From OMOG01 sp041485845 (GTDB taxonomy: Bacteria; Acidobacteriota; Terriglobia; Bryobacterales; Bryobacteraceae), in assembly GCA_041485845.1 (NCBI GenBank), contig JBGPKH010000303.1, positions 1-10,257 on the forward strand: 10,257 nucleotides of DNA, given 5' to 3'. This document shows positions 1-5,929 of this stretch, in pieces. A program made the translations under genes and the position numbers. The notes under the pieces are model-generated. The model was not told where the DNA came from. It did no database searches and saw only the letters and a list, made by a program, of their open reading frames with translations. Each line of letters starts with the position of its first letter. The first letter of the stretch is position 1.

Positions 1-66
1 GACAACGCGCTTTTCCTTCTTCTTGAAGCTCTTCTTCTTGCCCGCTTTGACTGGTGCTTTCGCCAT
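1..66 (-). CDS. rpsK: 30S ribosomal protein S11 (N-terminal fragment)
   Basis: Only the first 22 codons are inside the window; the gene runs off the low-coordinate edge. The fragment begins MAKAPVKAGKKK and is very rich in lysine, as the disordered N-terminal tail of bacterial S11 is. S11 lies on the platform of the 30S subunit near the decoding-site helices and the mRNA exit. Identification rests mainly on position: rpsK follows rpsM in the alpha operon of most bacteria. The ATG lies 9 nt after the rpsM stop, with AGAGG a few bases before it. The downstream alpha-operon genes (usually rpsD, rpoA, rplQ) would be expected outside the window but are not visible. Confidence 0.88.
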   Translation of the reverse strand, partial: MAKAPVKAGKKKSFKKKEKRVV

Positions 67-75
67 ATGCCTCTG

Positions 76-462
76 CTATGTCTTGCCTGTGGCCTTCTTC
101 TTGTTGGCAACGGTGCCGCGGCGCGGTCCTTTGCGCGTGCGGGCGTTGGTGTGCGACCGCTGGCCCCGGACCGGCAGCCCGCGGCGATGCCGTATTCCGC
201 GGTAGGAGCCCATCTCGATGTGACGCTTGATGTTCATCGAGATTTCCTTGCGGAGGTCGCCTTCCACGGCGCCCTCTTCCTCCAAAATCTGGCGGACGCG
301 GTTGACCTCGTCTTCGGTCAGGTCGCGGACCTTCTTGTCGAAATCGATGCCGGCCCGGTAGAGGAGCGATTTGGAACGGGTACGGCCGACGCCGTAAATG
401 TAAGTCAGCCCGATCTCGGCCCTCTTGGCGGCCGGCAAATCCACACCGGCGATACGTGCCAT
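76..462 (-). CDS. rpsM: 30S ribosomal protein S13
   Basis: This is a full-length S13 of 128 residues. It starts MARIAGVDLP, has the helix-two-turns-helix region around residues 15-75 (YIYGVGRTRS; RDLTEDEVNRVRQ), then the conserved RGIRHRRGLPVRGQRSHTN block at about residues 88-106, which contacts 16S rRNA in the head. The lysine-rich tail reaches toward the P-site tRNA. S13 forms part of bridges B1a/B1b between the subunit heads. The ATG is 4 nt after the rpmJ stop; an AGGGG stretch inside the end of rpmJ serves as Shine-Dalgarno, so rpsM translation is probably coupled to rpmJ. Nothing in the protein is unusual. Confidence 0.98.
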   Translation of the reverse strand: MARIAGVDLPAAKRAEIGLTYIYGVGRTRSKSLLYRAGIDFDKKVRDLTEDEVNRVRQILEEEGAVEGDLRKEISMNIKRHIEMGSYRGIRHRRGLPVRGQRSHTNARTRKGPRRGTVANKKKATGKT

Positions 463-466
463 ATGT

Positions 467-580
467 TTACCCCTGCCTCTGTTTATGTTTCGGGTTCACG
501 CAGATGACCCGCACCACGCCTTCGCGATGGATCACCTTGCATTTGTCGCAAATCTTCTTGACGGACGCTCGAACTTTCAT
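467..580 (-). CDS. rpmJ: 50S ribosomal protein L36 (zinc-binding form)
   Basis: This is a 37-codon gene beginning MKVRASVKKICDKCK and ending KHKQRQG. It is the smallest large-subunit protein and stabilises 23S rRNA near the peptidyl transferase centre. Residues C11, C14, C27 and H32 form the zinc ribbon, so this is the C+ (zinc-binding) form. Some bacteria also keep a cysteine-less copy elsewhere for zinc starvation; none is visible here. The start is preceded by TGGAG seven bases upstream, and that Shine-Dalgarno directly abuts the C-rich arm of the repeat lying between infA and rpmJ. The gap to the rpsM start is 4 nt. Confidence 0.96.
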   Translation of the reverse strand: MKVRASVKKICDKCKVIHREGVVRVICVNPKHKQRQG

Positions 581-590
581 GTAGACTCCA

Positions 591-621
591 GGGGCTGGGG
601 GTTAGGGATTGGGGGTTGGGG
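591..621. repeat. Downstream arm of the infA-flanking inverted repeat
   Basis: On the plus strand this 31-nt arm consists of G tracts of 3-5 bases separated by CT, TTA, ATT and TT. It is the reverse complement of positions 847-877 at 29 of 31 bases, so the two arms bracket the body of infA with 225 nt between them. In the transcript it is C-rich, follows a small TGGGG-TTTT-CCCCA hairpin, and abuts the TGGAG Shine-Dalgarno of rpmJ. It resembles the C-rich half of the complete elements at rpsQ-rplN and rpsN-rpsH. Confidence 0.85.
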
Positions 622-646
622 AAAACCCCACTGCCCGCAGCCTATC

Positions 647-859
647 CTACAGCTTCCTCATGATCCTTCCCCGGGTCGGGTCGTGGGGACTTAACTCTAC
701 CTCCACCCGATCACCCGGAACTAATCTCACAAAATTCCTTTTCACTGTGCCCACCAGGTGGGCCAAAACCTGTTGCTGGTTCTCCAGCCGAACTGCATAA
801 ACCGCGCTGGGCCGCTCTTCAATCACCACTGCCTCGACTGCCCGAGCCCCAGCCCCCAA
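647..859 (-). CDS. infA: Translation initiation factor IF-1 with a repeat-derived N-terminus
   Basis: IF-1 is a single OB-fold that binds the 30S A site during initiation. From VEAVVIEERP through RLENQQQVLAHL, RNFVRLVPGDRVEVELSP and HDPTRGRI the protein follows the family along its full fold. The usual MAK-E-E/D start is missing. The only in-frame start giving the complete first beta strand is a TTG at 857-859, inside the G-rich repeat, and two codons upstream is a stop (TAG). It would give 70 residues with a first segment encoded largely by repeat (GAGAR). Two GTG codons at 827-829 and 824-826 would give 60 or 59 residues and cut into the first strand. The G tracts before the TTG could act as a crude Shine-Dalgarno. 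The gene is well conserved otherwise, so I treat it as functional, but a second infA elsewhere would make decay possible. The map stop lies 23 nt upstream. Confidence 0.85.
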   Translation of the reverse strand: MGAGARAVEAVVIEERPSAVYAVRLENQQQVLAHLVGTVKRNFVRLVPGDRVEVELSPHDPTRGRIMRKL

Positions 860-877
860 TCCCTAACCCCCAACCCC
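847..877. repeat. Upstream arm of the infA-flanking inverted repeat, overlapping the infA start
   Basis: In the transcript this 31-nt arm reads as five G tracts (GGGG, GGGGG, GGG, GGGGG, GGGG) with 2-3 nt loops, which satisfies the canonical G-quadruplex pattern. It begins 5 nt after the map stop codon, and its second half encodes the first residues of IF-1, including the putative TTG start. Pairing with the arm at 591-621 in RNA would give 29 Watson-Crick pairs, one G-U and one mismatch. Confidence 0.85.
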
Positions 878-882
878 TGCTT

Positions 883-1653
883 TCAGGGCCTTGTCAGCAC
901 CCACGGCCCGTTCTCCGTCACCGCGATGCAATGCTCGAAGTGGGCCGAATAGGAGCCATCCTTCGTTACCGCGGTCCACTTGTCCTTCAAAACCACCGCT
1001 TCCGGCCGGCCGGCGTTCACCATCGGCTCCACCGCCAGCACCATACCTTCCTTCAGCCGCGGATTCTCGTTCTTGCGGTCCACGTAATTCGGGACCTGCG
1101 GCTCTTCGTGGAGCTGCGTGCCGATACCGTGGCCCACATACTCCCGTACAATCGAAAACCCGTTGGCTTTAACGTGCTGCTCCACCGTGCCGCAAACGTC
1201 AAACAACCGATTCCCGGACCGCACCCGATCGATCGCCATCTCGAGCGATTCCTGCGTCACCCGAAGCAGCTTTTTCGTCGCCTCGCTCACCTCACCGATG
1301 GGTACCGTGAGGGCGGAATCTCCGTAATACCCGTCCAGCCTCACCCCGGTATCGATGGAAACGATGTCCCCGGTCTTGAGCAGGCGCTTCGCATTCGGCA
1401 TTCCGTGAACAATTTCGGAATTCACCGAGGTACACAACACAAACCGGTAAGCCTCGCCGGCGGCCGGAACATAATACCCTTTGAAAGCGGGCCGCGCGCC
1501 GGCATCGGCCACCATCTTCTCCGCGGCGACTTCCAGGTCCATCGTACTGGCGCCTTCCACCGCGATATCCTTCAGCTTCTGCAAGATCTGCCAGACCAGC
1601 AGTCCGCTGCGCCGCATTTTTTCCAGTTCAGCGGCGGTTTTTCGAACGATCAT
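883..1653 (-). CDS. map: Methionine aminopeptidase, type I
   Basis: The enzyme removes the initiator methionine from nascent proteins at the ribosome exit. The 256-residue pita-bread fold is complete. The five metal ligands can be read directly: D101 (SIDTGV), D112 (YYGDSA), H175 (GHGIGTQLHEEP), E209 (AVEPM) and E240 (HFEHC). The catalytic histidines are H83 (EIVHGMP) and H182. It lacks a long N-terminal extension, so it is a short type Ia enzyme. The start is the ATG 39 nt after the adk stop; only a weak GGATTGGG sequence precedes it. Map sitting between adk and infA is a common arrangement of the spc operon outside enterobacteria. It shows no truncation or missing active-site residue. Confidence 0.98.
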   Translation of the reverse strand: MIVRKTAAELEKMRRSGLLVWQILQKLKDIAVEGASTMDLEVAAEKMVADAGARPAFKGYYVPAAGEAYRFVLCTSVNSEIVHGMPNAKRLLKTGDIVSIDTGVRLDGYYGDSALTVPIGEVSEATKKLLRVTQESLEMAIDRVRSGNRLFDVCGTVEQHVKANGFSIVREYVGHGIGTQLHEEPQVPNYVDRKNENPRLKEGMVLAVEPMVNAGRPEAVVLKDKWTAVTKDGSYSAHFEHCIAVTENGPWVLTRP

Positions 1654-1668
1654 CCCAATCCATCGATT

Positions 1669-1696
1669 GACAACTACTCAGCAACTGACCAACTAC
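1669..1696. repeat. Short degenerate repeat between adk and map
   Basis: On the plus strand the spacer contains CAACTACT, then CAACTGAC, then CAACTACT again: three imperfect copies of an approximately 8-11 nt unit, the last one overlapping the adk stop codon. It has no obvious dyad symmetry and is unlike the G-rich elements. It could be a degraded dispersed intergenic repeat or chance low complexity. Confidence 0.4.
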
Positions 1697-2340
1697 TGAA
1701 GCGCCAGGCTAATCTTGTGAAACACCCGATCGGGCGGATCGTTACTCGCATCCACCTCGACCACCCGGCGGCCGGCGGAAATGTAGAACTCCAGCACGGG
1801 CCGCGTCTGCCGGTCGTAAGCGTCCAACCGCTCGCGGATTACCGCTTCGCGGTCGTCGTCCCGAACTACCAGTTTCCCGCCATCCAGGTCGCACAACTCA
1901 TCCACTCTGGGCGGATGAAAGGAGACGTTATACAGGGTTCCGCAGCGAGGACACTCCCGGCGTCCCGTCAAACGGGCAATAATTATATTGTAATCAACCG
2001 CGAGATGAATCACCACTTCGCGGATCCCGCGTCCATCCAACCACCCGCACAGATGTTCCGACTGCGCCAGCGTGCGCGGGTACCCATCCAAAACAAATCC
2101 CTTGCCGGCGTCCGGCCGGCTGAGCCGCTCCACCACCATCTGATTGACCACGTCGTCGGAGACCAGAGCACCCGAGTGCATCTTGGCGGCCACACAGGTC
2201 CCCAGTTCCACGCCATGCCGGATGCGGTCCCGTAGCATGTCCCCGGTCGAGATGTGGGGAACGCCCAGACACTGCGTCAGCATTCTCGCCTGGGTGCCTT
2301 TGCCCGAGCCAGGCGAGCCGAACAGAACGATTGCCTTCAC
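1693..2340 (-). CDS. adk: Adenylate kinase (zinc lid)
   Basis: It catalyses ATP + AMP to 2 ADP in the cytoplasm. The 215-residue protein has the P-loop GSPGSGKGTQA at residues 8-18, the AMP-binding STGDMLR at 31-37, and DGYPRT at 85-90, whose arginine contacts phosphate. The long-form lid begins at about 123 (RLTGRRECPRCGTLYN). Zinc ligands are C130, C133, C150 and D153, the Cys3-Asp arrangement also known from Bacillus. The start is a GTG at 2338-2340; the codon two before it is a stop (TGA), so no longer form is possible. I see no Shine-Dalgarno; a strong hairpin ends about 10 nt upstream, so initiation is probably weak or structure-dependent. Its place between secY and map is usual. Confidence 0.97.
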   Translation of the reverse strand: MKAIVLFGSPGSGKGTQARMLTQCLGVPHISTGDMLRDRIRHGVELGTCVAAKMHSGALVSDDVVNQMVVERLSRPDAGKGFVLDGYPRTLAQSEHLCGWLDGRGIREVVIHLAVDYNIIIARLTGRRECPRCGTLYNVSFHPPRVDELCDLDGGKLVVRDDDREAVIRERLDAYDRQTRPVLEFYISAGRRVVEVDASNDPPDRVFHKISLALQ

Positions 2341-2350
2341 AAATCATGCC

Positions 2351-2402
2351 GCACCGGAGCCGGGGGGTTGCCACGTCAAGGGGGCACCCGGCGATCCGGC
2401 GC
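2351..2402 (-). promoter_or_regulatory. Long RNA hairpin in the secY-adk spacer
   Basis: The 71-nt gap between secY and adk can fold in the transcript as an outer 8-bp stem (GCGCCGGA with TCCGGTGC, one G-U pair), an inner stem GCCGGG with CCCGGC, then TGCC with GGCA, closed by a loop of about 10 nt. No T tract follows it, so it is not a classical terminator. It ends about 10 nt before the GTG start of adk and might set adk expression or define an mRNA processing boundary. The role is inferred. Confidence 0.5.
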
Positions 2403-2411
2403 TCTTTCGAT

Positions 2412-3821
2412 CTAAAATGAACTCCGGCGGCCGCGAATGCGTCCCGAGCGCGGAGTGAAACCTTCATAATGGCGCATGATGAGCTGCGCCTCGATCTGGT
2501 TTACCGTATCCATGGCGACGCCTACCACGATCAGCAAAGACGTTCCGCCGAAATAGAAATTCACGTTCAGCCCTTCCAACAGGAACCGCACGTGCAGATT
2601 GGTGAGGGCCGTATCCACCCAGTTGCCCACCAGCCACAAATGGTTGAGGTGGATGCCCGAGATCATAATGTCCGGGATGAGGCACAGGATCGAGAGATAG
2701 ATGCCGCCGACCACCGTAATCTTGGTCAGGATGTTGTTCATGTAGTCGGCCGTGTTGCGGCCCGGACGAATGCCCGGGATGAAGCCGCCGTACTTGCGCA
2801 TGTTGTCGGCCGCTTCGTTGGGGTTGAAGATGATCGATACGTAAAAGAAACAGAAGAAAATGATGCCGGCCACGAAGAGCACGTAGTACATCGGCTCGCC
2901 GTGCGCGATATTCTTGAGGAGGGCGGTCAGCCAGCCGACGTTCTTTACCCAGCCCATCATGGCGAGTTGTTGGGGGAAGGCCAGGATCGAAGAGGCGAAA
3001 ATCACCGGAATCACGCCGCCGGCGTTGACCTTGAGCGGCATGTGGGTGGATTGCCCGCCCATCACGCGCCGGCCGACGACGCGCTTGGCATACTGCACCG
3101 GGATGCGCCGTTCGCCGCGCTCCACCAGGACGATGAAAGCCACCACCGCGACCATCATGGCCAAAAGCAGAATAAGCGTGATGGCGTTCCACTCATGCGT
3201 CACGAACACGTTCGTATAGATATTCCCGATGGCGCCGGGCAGACCCACCACGATGCCGGTAAAGATGATGAGCGACATGCCGTTGCCGATGCCGCGCTCG
3301 CTGATCTGCTCGCCCAGCCACATGATGAAAGCCGATCCGGTGGTCAGCGACAGGATGGTAAGCATGACGAAACCGAAGCCGGGGTTGATCACGATTCCCT
3401 GCTGCATGGACATCAGGCCCTGGGAAATACCGAACGACTGCAAGACGGAGAGGATGATGGTCAGGTAGCGGGTCCACTGGGTGATCTTGCGGCGCCCGAG
3501 CTCGCCTTCCTTCTGGAGCTTTTCGAGCGTGGGGACCACGACCGTCAACAACTGGAGGATGATCGACGCCGTGATGTACGGCATGATGCCGAGGGCGAAG
3601 ATGGTCAGCCGGCGAATGTTGCCGCCGGCGAACAGGTCGAAGAAGCCGAAGATCGAGCCCGCCTGGGAGCTGAAGAACTCCTCCCACCGCTGGATGTTGA
3701 TGCCGGGGGTGGGGATATGGCCGCCCAGGCGATACACCGCCAGTATCCACAGGGCGAACAGCACCCTTTTGCGAAGATCGGGGACGCGAAACATGTTCGC
3801 GAATGCTTCAAAGAGCTTCAT
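2412..3821 (-). CDS. secY: Preprotein translocase subunit SecY
   Basis: SecY is the channel-forming subunit of the SecYEG translocon in the inner membrane. The 469-residue protein shows ten hydrophobic segments at about 20-36, 75-96, 117-136, 148-168, 182-204, 213-234, 268-288, 311-333, 370-390 and 424-443. Family landmarks are GHIPTPG (34-40, plug region), the TM7 motif VNAGGVIPVIFASS (265-278), the cytoplasmic RKYGGFIPGIRPG (342-354) and YFGGTSLLIVVGVAMD (423-438). Between the last two membrane helices the periplasmic loop appears about 25-30 residues longer than in typical SecY. The C-terminus ends RIRGRRSSF, basic as usual. The ATG lies 22 nt after rplO with GAGGG upstream. Position after rplO is canonical. 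Confidence 0.98.
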   Translation of the reverse strand: MKLFEAFANMFRVPDLRKRVLFALWILAVYRLGGHIPTPGINIQRWEEFFSSQAGSIFGFFDLFAGGNIRRLTIFALGIMPYITASIILQLLTVVVPTLEKLQKEGELGRRKITQWTRYLTIILSVLQSFGISQGLMSMQQGIVINPGFGFVMLTILSLTTGSAFIMWLGEQISERGIGNGMSLIIFTGIVVGLPGAIGNIYTNVFVTHEWNAITLILLLAMMVAVVAFIVLVERGERRIPVQYAKRVVGRRVMGGQSTHMPLKVNAGGVIPVIFASSILAFPQQLAMMGWVKNVGWLTALLKNIAHGEPMYYVLFVAGIIFFCFFYVSIIFNPNEAADNMRKYGGFIPGIRPGRNTADYMNNILTKITVVGGIYLSILCLIPDIMISGIHLNHLWLVGNWVDTALTNLHVRFLLEGLNVNFYFGGTSLLIVVGVAMDTVNQIEAQLIMRHYEGFTPRSGRIRGRRSSF

Positions 3822-3843
3822 GGGTACCCTCGGATTCCCGGCG

Positions 3844-4296
3844 CTACTGGCTGGCTGCGCCGATCACCTGCGCCGTCCCTCCGGCCTTCTGTATCTTATC
3901 CAACGCCGACTTGGAAAACTGGTGGGCTTCCACCGTGATCTTGCGCGTCAACTCGCCCGAGCCGAGGATCTTGAGACCGTCGCCCAGCTTCTTGATGACG
4001 CCCAGCTCGAGGAGGCCATCGACGGTGAAGGAATCGCCTTCGAGCTGCTCCAGACGCCCCAGGTTGACGATTGCGAACTGCTTTTTGAAGATGTTGGTGA
4101 ATCCGCGTTTGGGGAGCCGGCGATGGAGCGGCATCTGGCCGCCTTCGAATCCGCGCTTCTGGCTGAAGCCGGTGCCCGCGCGCTGTCCCTTGCTGCCGCG
4201 CGTGGCGGTCTTGCCGTGTCCCGAGCCCATGCCCCGGCCGATGCGCTTGCGCTCCTTCTTTTGTCCGGCGGGCGGCTTCAATCCGCTGAGGTTCAT
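3844..4296 (-). CDS. rplO: 50S ribosomal protein L15
   Basis: L15 is a late-assembling 50S protein whose long basic N-terminal extension threads through 23S rRNA. The 150-residue product starts MNLSGLKPPAGQKK and has the glycine-rich block RIGRGMGSGHGKTATRG at about residues 19-35, followed by KGQRAGTGFSQKRGFEGGQ and RRLPKRGF. The C-terminal globular domain (from about 70) contains VDGLLELGVIKKLGDGLKILG. A good AAGGAG Shine-Dalgarno precedes the ATG. The spacer to rpmD carries a perfect small hairpin, described separately. Confidence 0.98.
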   Translation of the reverse strand: MNLSGLKPPAGQKKERKRIGRGMGSGHGKTATRGSKGQRAGTGFSQKRGFEGGQMPLHRRLPKRGFTNIFKKQFAIVNLGRLEQLEGDSFTVDGLLELGVIKKLGDGLKILGSGELTRKITVEAHQFSKSALDKIQKAGGTAQVIGAASQ

Positions 4297-4318
4297 TGTG
4301 TGTGTTCTCCTTACAAGT

Positions 4319-4339
4319 GGACAGGCCGGAGGCCTGTCC
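4319..4339 (-). repeat. REP-like perfect hairpin starting at the rpmD stop codon
   Basis: A perfect 9-bp inverted repeat (GGACAGGCC and its complement, 3-nt loop) starts in the transcript at the last base of the rpmD stop codon and ends 22 nt before the rplO ATG. The following sequence has no T run, so it is not a standard terminator. The compact palindrome directly at a stop codon looks like a REP-type dispersed element that could protect or pause the transcript. Confidence 0.75.
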
Positions 4340-4518
4340 TACTCCACCACTTCCAGCAGGTGCGGGACTTTCTTTACCATACCGCGGAATTCCGGCCGGT
4401 CCGGCCGCACCACGATCTGGTTGAGCTTGCGCAACCCCAACCCCTTGACCACCCGCTTGTGTTTCTCGGGAGTACAAATGGGGCTGCGTACGAGTTTGAT
4501 CTTGATCGTGCCTGGCAT
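4339..4518 (-). CDS. rpmD: 50S ribosomal protein L30
   Basis: This is a 59-residue product beginning MPGTIKIKLVRSPICTPEKH. It contains the L30 motif LGLRKLNQIVVRPD at about residues 27-40 and ends VKKVPHLLEVVE. L30 is a small peripheral 50S protein with a ferredoxin-like fold, encoded between rpsE and rplO in nearly all bacteria that have it. The ATG shares one base with the rpsE stop (TGATG), so translation is coupled by re-initiation. The stop codon TAG runs straight into a 9-bp hairpin. Confidence 0.95.
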   Translation of the reverse strand: MPGTIKIKLVRSPICTPEKHKRVVKGLGLRKLNQIVVRPDRPEFRGMVKKVPHLLEVVE

Positions 4519-5030
4519 CAGAGCTTCTCCACGGCGAGGCCGCGCATTTCGGCGACGGCGTTCCTCTCACGCAACGATTCGAGCGCTACAATGGTCGCCT
4601 TCACCACGTTGTGGGGGTTGCGGCGGCCGATCGACTTGGTGAGCACGTTGGGAATGCCGCAGGCCGTAATGACCGCGCGCACCGCGCCCCCGGCGATCAC
4701 GCCGGTACCGTCGGCGGCCGGCTTGAGCAGCACCTGGGAGCTGGAGAACTCGCCCAGCACGCGGTGGGCGATGGTGTTTTGCAGCACGTTGATGCGGCGC
4801 AGGTTCTTCTTGGCGGCCTCGATTCCCTTACGGATGGCGGACGGCACTTCCTTGGCTTTGCCCACGCCAAAGCCTACGACTTTGGCCGAGGGGTCGCCGA
4901 TCACCACCAGCGCGGAGAAGCTGAGGTTCTTGCCGCCTTTGACCACCTTGGTCACGCGGTTGATCGCGACAACCTGCTCTTTCAGATTGAGACTCGCCGG
5001 ATCGATGCGTTTCGCTGACTTTATTGCCAT
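4518..5030 (-). CDS. rpsE: 30S ribosomal protein S5
   Basis: S5 shapes the mRNA entry channel and decoding fidelity of the 30S subunit. The 170-residue protein has an N-terminal double-stranded-RNA-binding-like domain (LKEQVVAINRVTKVVKGGKN, then LVVIGDPSAKVVGFGVGKAKE, about residues 17-82) and the C-terminal S5 domain with VLLKPAADGTGVIAGG and ACGIPNVLTKSIGRRNPHNV. GGAG lies 9 nt before the ATG, inside the end of rplR, which finishes 3 nt upstream. It is of typical length with no odd features. Confidence 0.98.
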   Translation of the reverse strand: MAIKSAKRIDPASLNLKEQVVAINRVTKVVKGGKNLSFSALVVIGDPSAKVVGFGVGKAKEVPSAIRKGIEAAKKNLRRINVLQNTIAHRVLGEFSSSQVLLKPAADGTGVIAGGAVRAVITACGIPNVLTKSIGRRNPHNVVKATIVALESLRERNAVAEMRGLAVEKL

Positions 5031-5033
5031 GAA

Positions 5034-5393
5034 TTAGAACTCCAGTCCCGCTTCGCGAGCGGCATCGGCCAGCGCCTTGACGCGGCCATGATACTGGTAC
5101 CCGCCGCGATCGAAGACCACCTGCTTGATGCCCTTTTCTTTGGCGCGTTCGGCCACCAGCTTCCCGATGGTCTTGGCCGCCGCGACATTGCCGCCCTTGG
5201 TTTTCGCCGCCTTGTCCACCGACGATGCCGACACCAGGGTAGCGCCCCGGCTGTCGTCGATAACCTGCGCGTAAATGTGCGCCACGCTGCGAAACACCGC
5301 CAGGCGCGGCCGTTCCGCGGTGCCCGCCAGCTTGCGCCGGATGCGTTGGTGGATGCGGCTGCGGATTTGCTTTTTTTCGGTTCTACGAATCAT
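5034..5393 (-). CDS. rplR: 50S ribosomal protein L18
   Basis: L18 binds 5S rRNA and, with L5, docks it into the central protuberance. The 119-residue protein has a basic N-terminus (MIRRTEKKQIRSRIHQRIRRKL), the conserved RPRLAVFRSVAHIYAQVIDD at about residues 28-47, and the C-terminal core motif VVFDRGGYQYHGRVKALADA. The ATG overlaps the rplF stop in the sequence ATGA, implying coupled translation. Confidence 0.98.
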   Translation of the reverse strand: MIRRTEKKQIRSRIHQRIRRKLAGTAERPRLAVFRSVAHIYAQVIDDSRGATLVSASSVDKAAKTKGGNVAAAKTIGKLVAERAKEKGIKQVVFDRGGYQYHGRVKALADAAREAGLEF

Positions 5394-5926
5394 TTTGCGC
5401 TAGCCCCCGTCTTACCGACCTTCTTGCGCAGCGCTTCGCCGGTGTAGCGGATGCCCTTGTTCTTATAGGGATCGGGCTTGCGCAGCGCGCGGATGTTGGC
5501 CGCCACCTGTCCCAGCAATTGCCGGTCATGGCCGCTGAGGACCAGGTGGGTCTGTTTATCGACGCGGAGATCGACGCCGTCCGGAAGGAGAACCTCGATG
5601 GGGTGCGAGTAGCCGAGGGTGAACGTGGCGATCTTGCCCTTGACGTCGGCGCGGTAGCCGATACCCACGATGTCCAGTTCGCGGACGAAGCCGCTGGAAA
5701 CGCCGTGCACCGCGTTGGCCGCGAGCGCGCGGGTGAGGCCGTGCAACGCGGCATGCTGGTCGGAGACGCGCTTGACTTCGAGCTTGCCGGCGGACTGCTC
5801 GAAGCTGATGCCTTCCGGGATCGGCACCGTCAGCTTGCCCTTGGGGCCGGTGACTTCCAGTTGCTCGCCGATCTGGATTTTCACGCCGCTCGGCAGCGGG
5901 ATCGGCTTTTTACCAATTCTCGACAT
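5390..5926 (-). CDS. rplF: 50S ribosomal protein L6
   Basis: L6 sits beside the sarcin-ricin loop and the factor-binding site of the 50S subunit. The 178-residue protein starts MSRIGKKPIPLPSGV, has two homologous halves with the linker around residue 82, and ends with the signature PDPYKNKGIRYTGEALRKKVGKTGA (about 151-175). In most spc operons its start follows rpsH directly; here two small ORFs intervene, and the last of them ends 3 nt before this ATG. Only a weak GAGAG lies upstream, within the end of the 57-residue ORF. L6 synthesis therefore probably depends on ribosomes finishing that ORF. Confidence 0.98.
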   Translation of the reverse strand: MSRIGKKPIPLPSGVKIQIGEQLEVTGPKGKLTVPIPEGISFEQSAGKLEVKRVSDQHAALHGLTRALAANAVHGVSSGFVRELDIVGIGYRADVKGKIATFTLGYSHPIEVLLPDGVDLRVDKQTHLVLSGHDRQLLGQVAANIRALRKPDPYKNKGIRYTGEALRKKVGKTGASAK

Positions 5927-5929
5927 AGT

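Noticed and set aside
647..859. infA as a pseudogene
   Set aside because: The OB-fold from the first strand to the C-terminus is open and conserved; only the start is altered. I kept it as a CDS and reported the uncertainty.
591..877. Eukaryotic telomere contamination suggested by TTAGGG
   Set aside because: The units are irregular, short, inverted and embedded between bacterial ribosomal genes; they are interspersed repeats, not telomere.
931..2235. 434-codon plus-strand open frame opposite map and adk
   Set aside because: Both opposing genes are intact with all catalytic residues, and this frame has no recognisable domain.
2374..2379. TTGACG as a -35 promoter box before adk
   Set aside because: No -10-like sequence lies 16-18 bp downstream, and the motif falls in the loop of the hairpin.
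2469..3938. Long plus-strand open frame opposite secY
   Set aside because: It is antisense to the complete SecY gene; the product is rich in His, Asp and Arg with no recognisable domain, as expected for the shadow of a GC-rich gene.
3481..5037. 518-codon plus-strand open frame opposite secY, rplO, rpmD and rpsE
   Set aside because: It crosses four recognised genes on the other strand and shows no family motif; GC-rich DNA commonly leaves such frames open.
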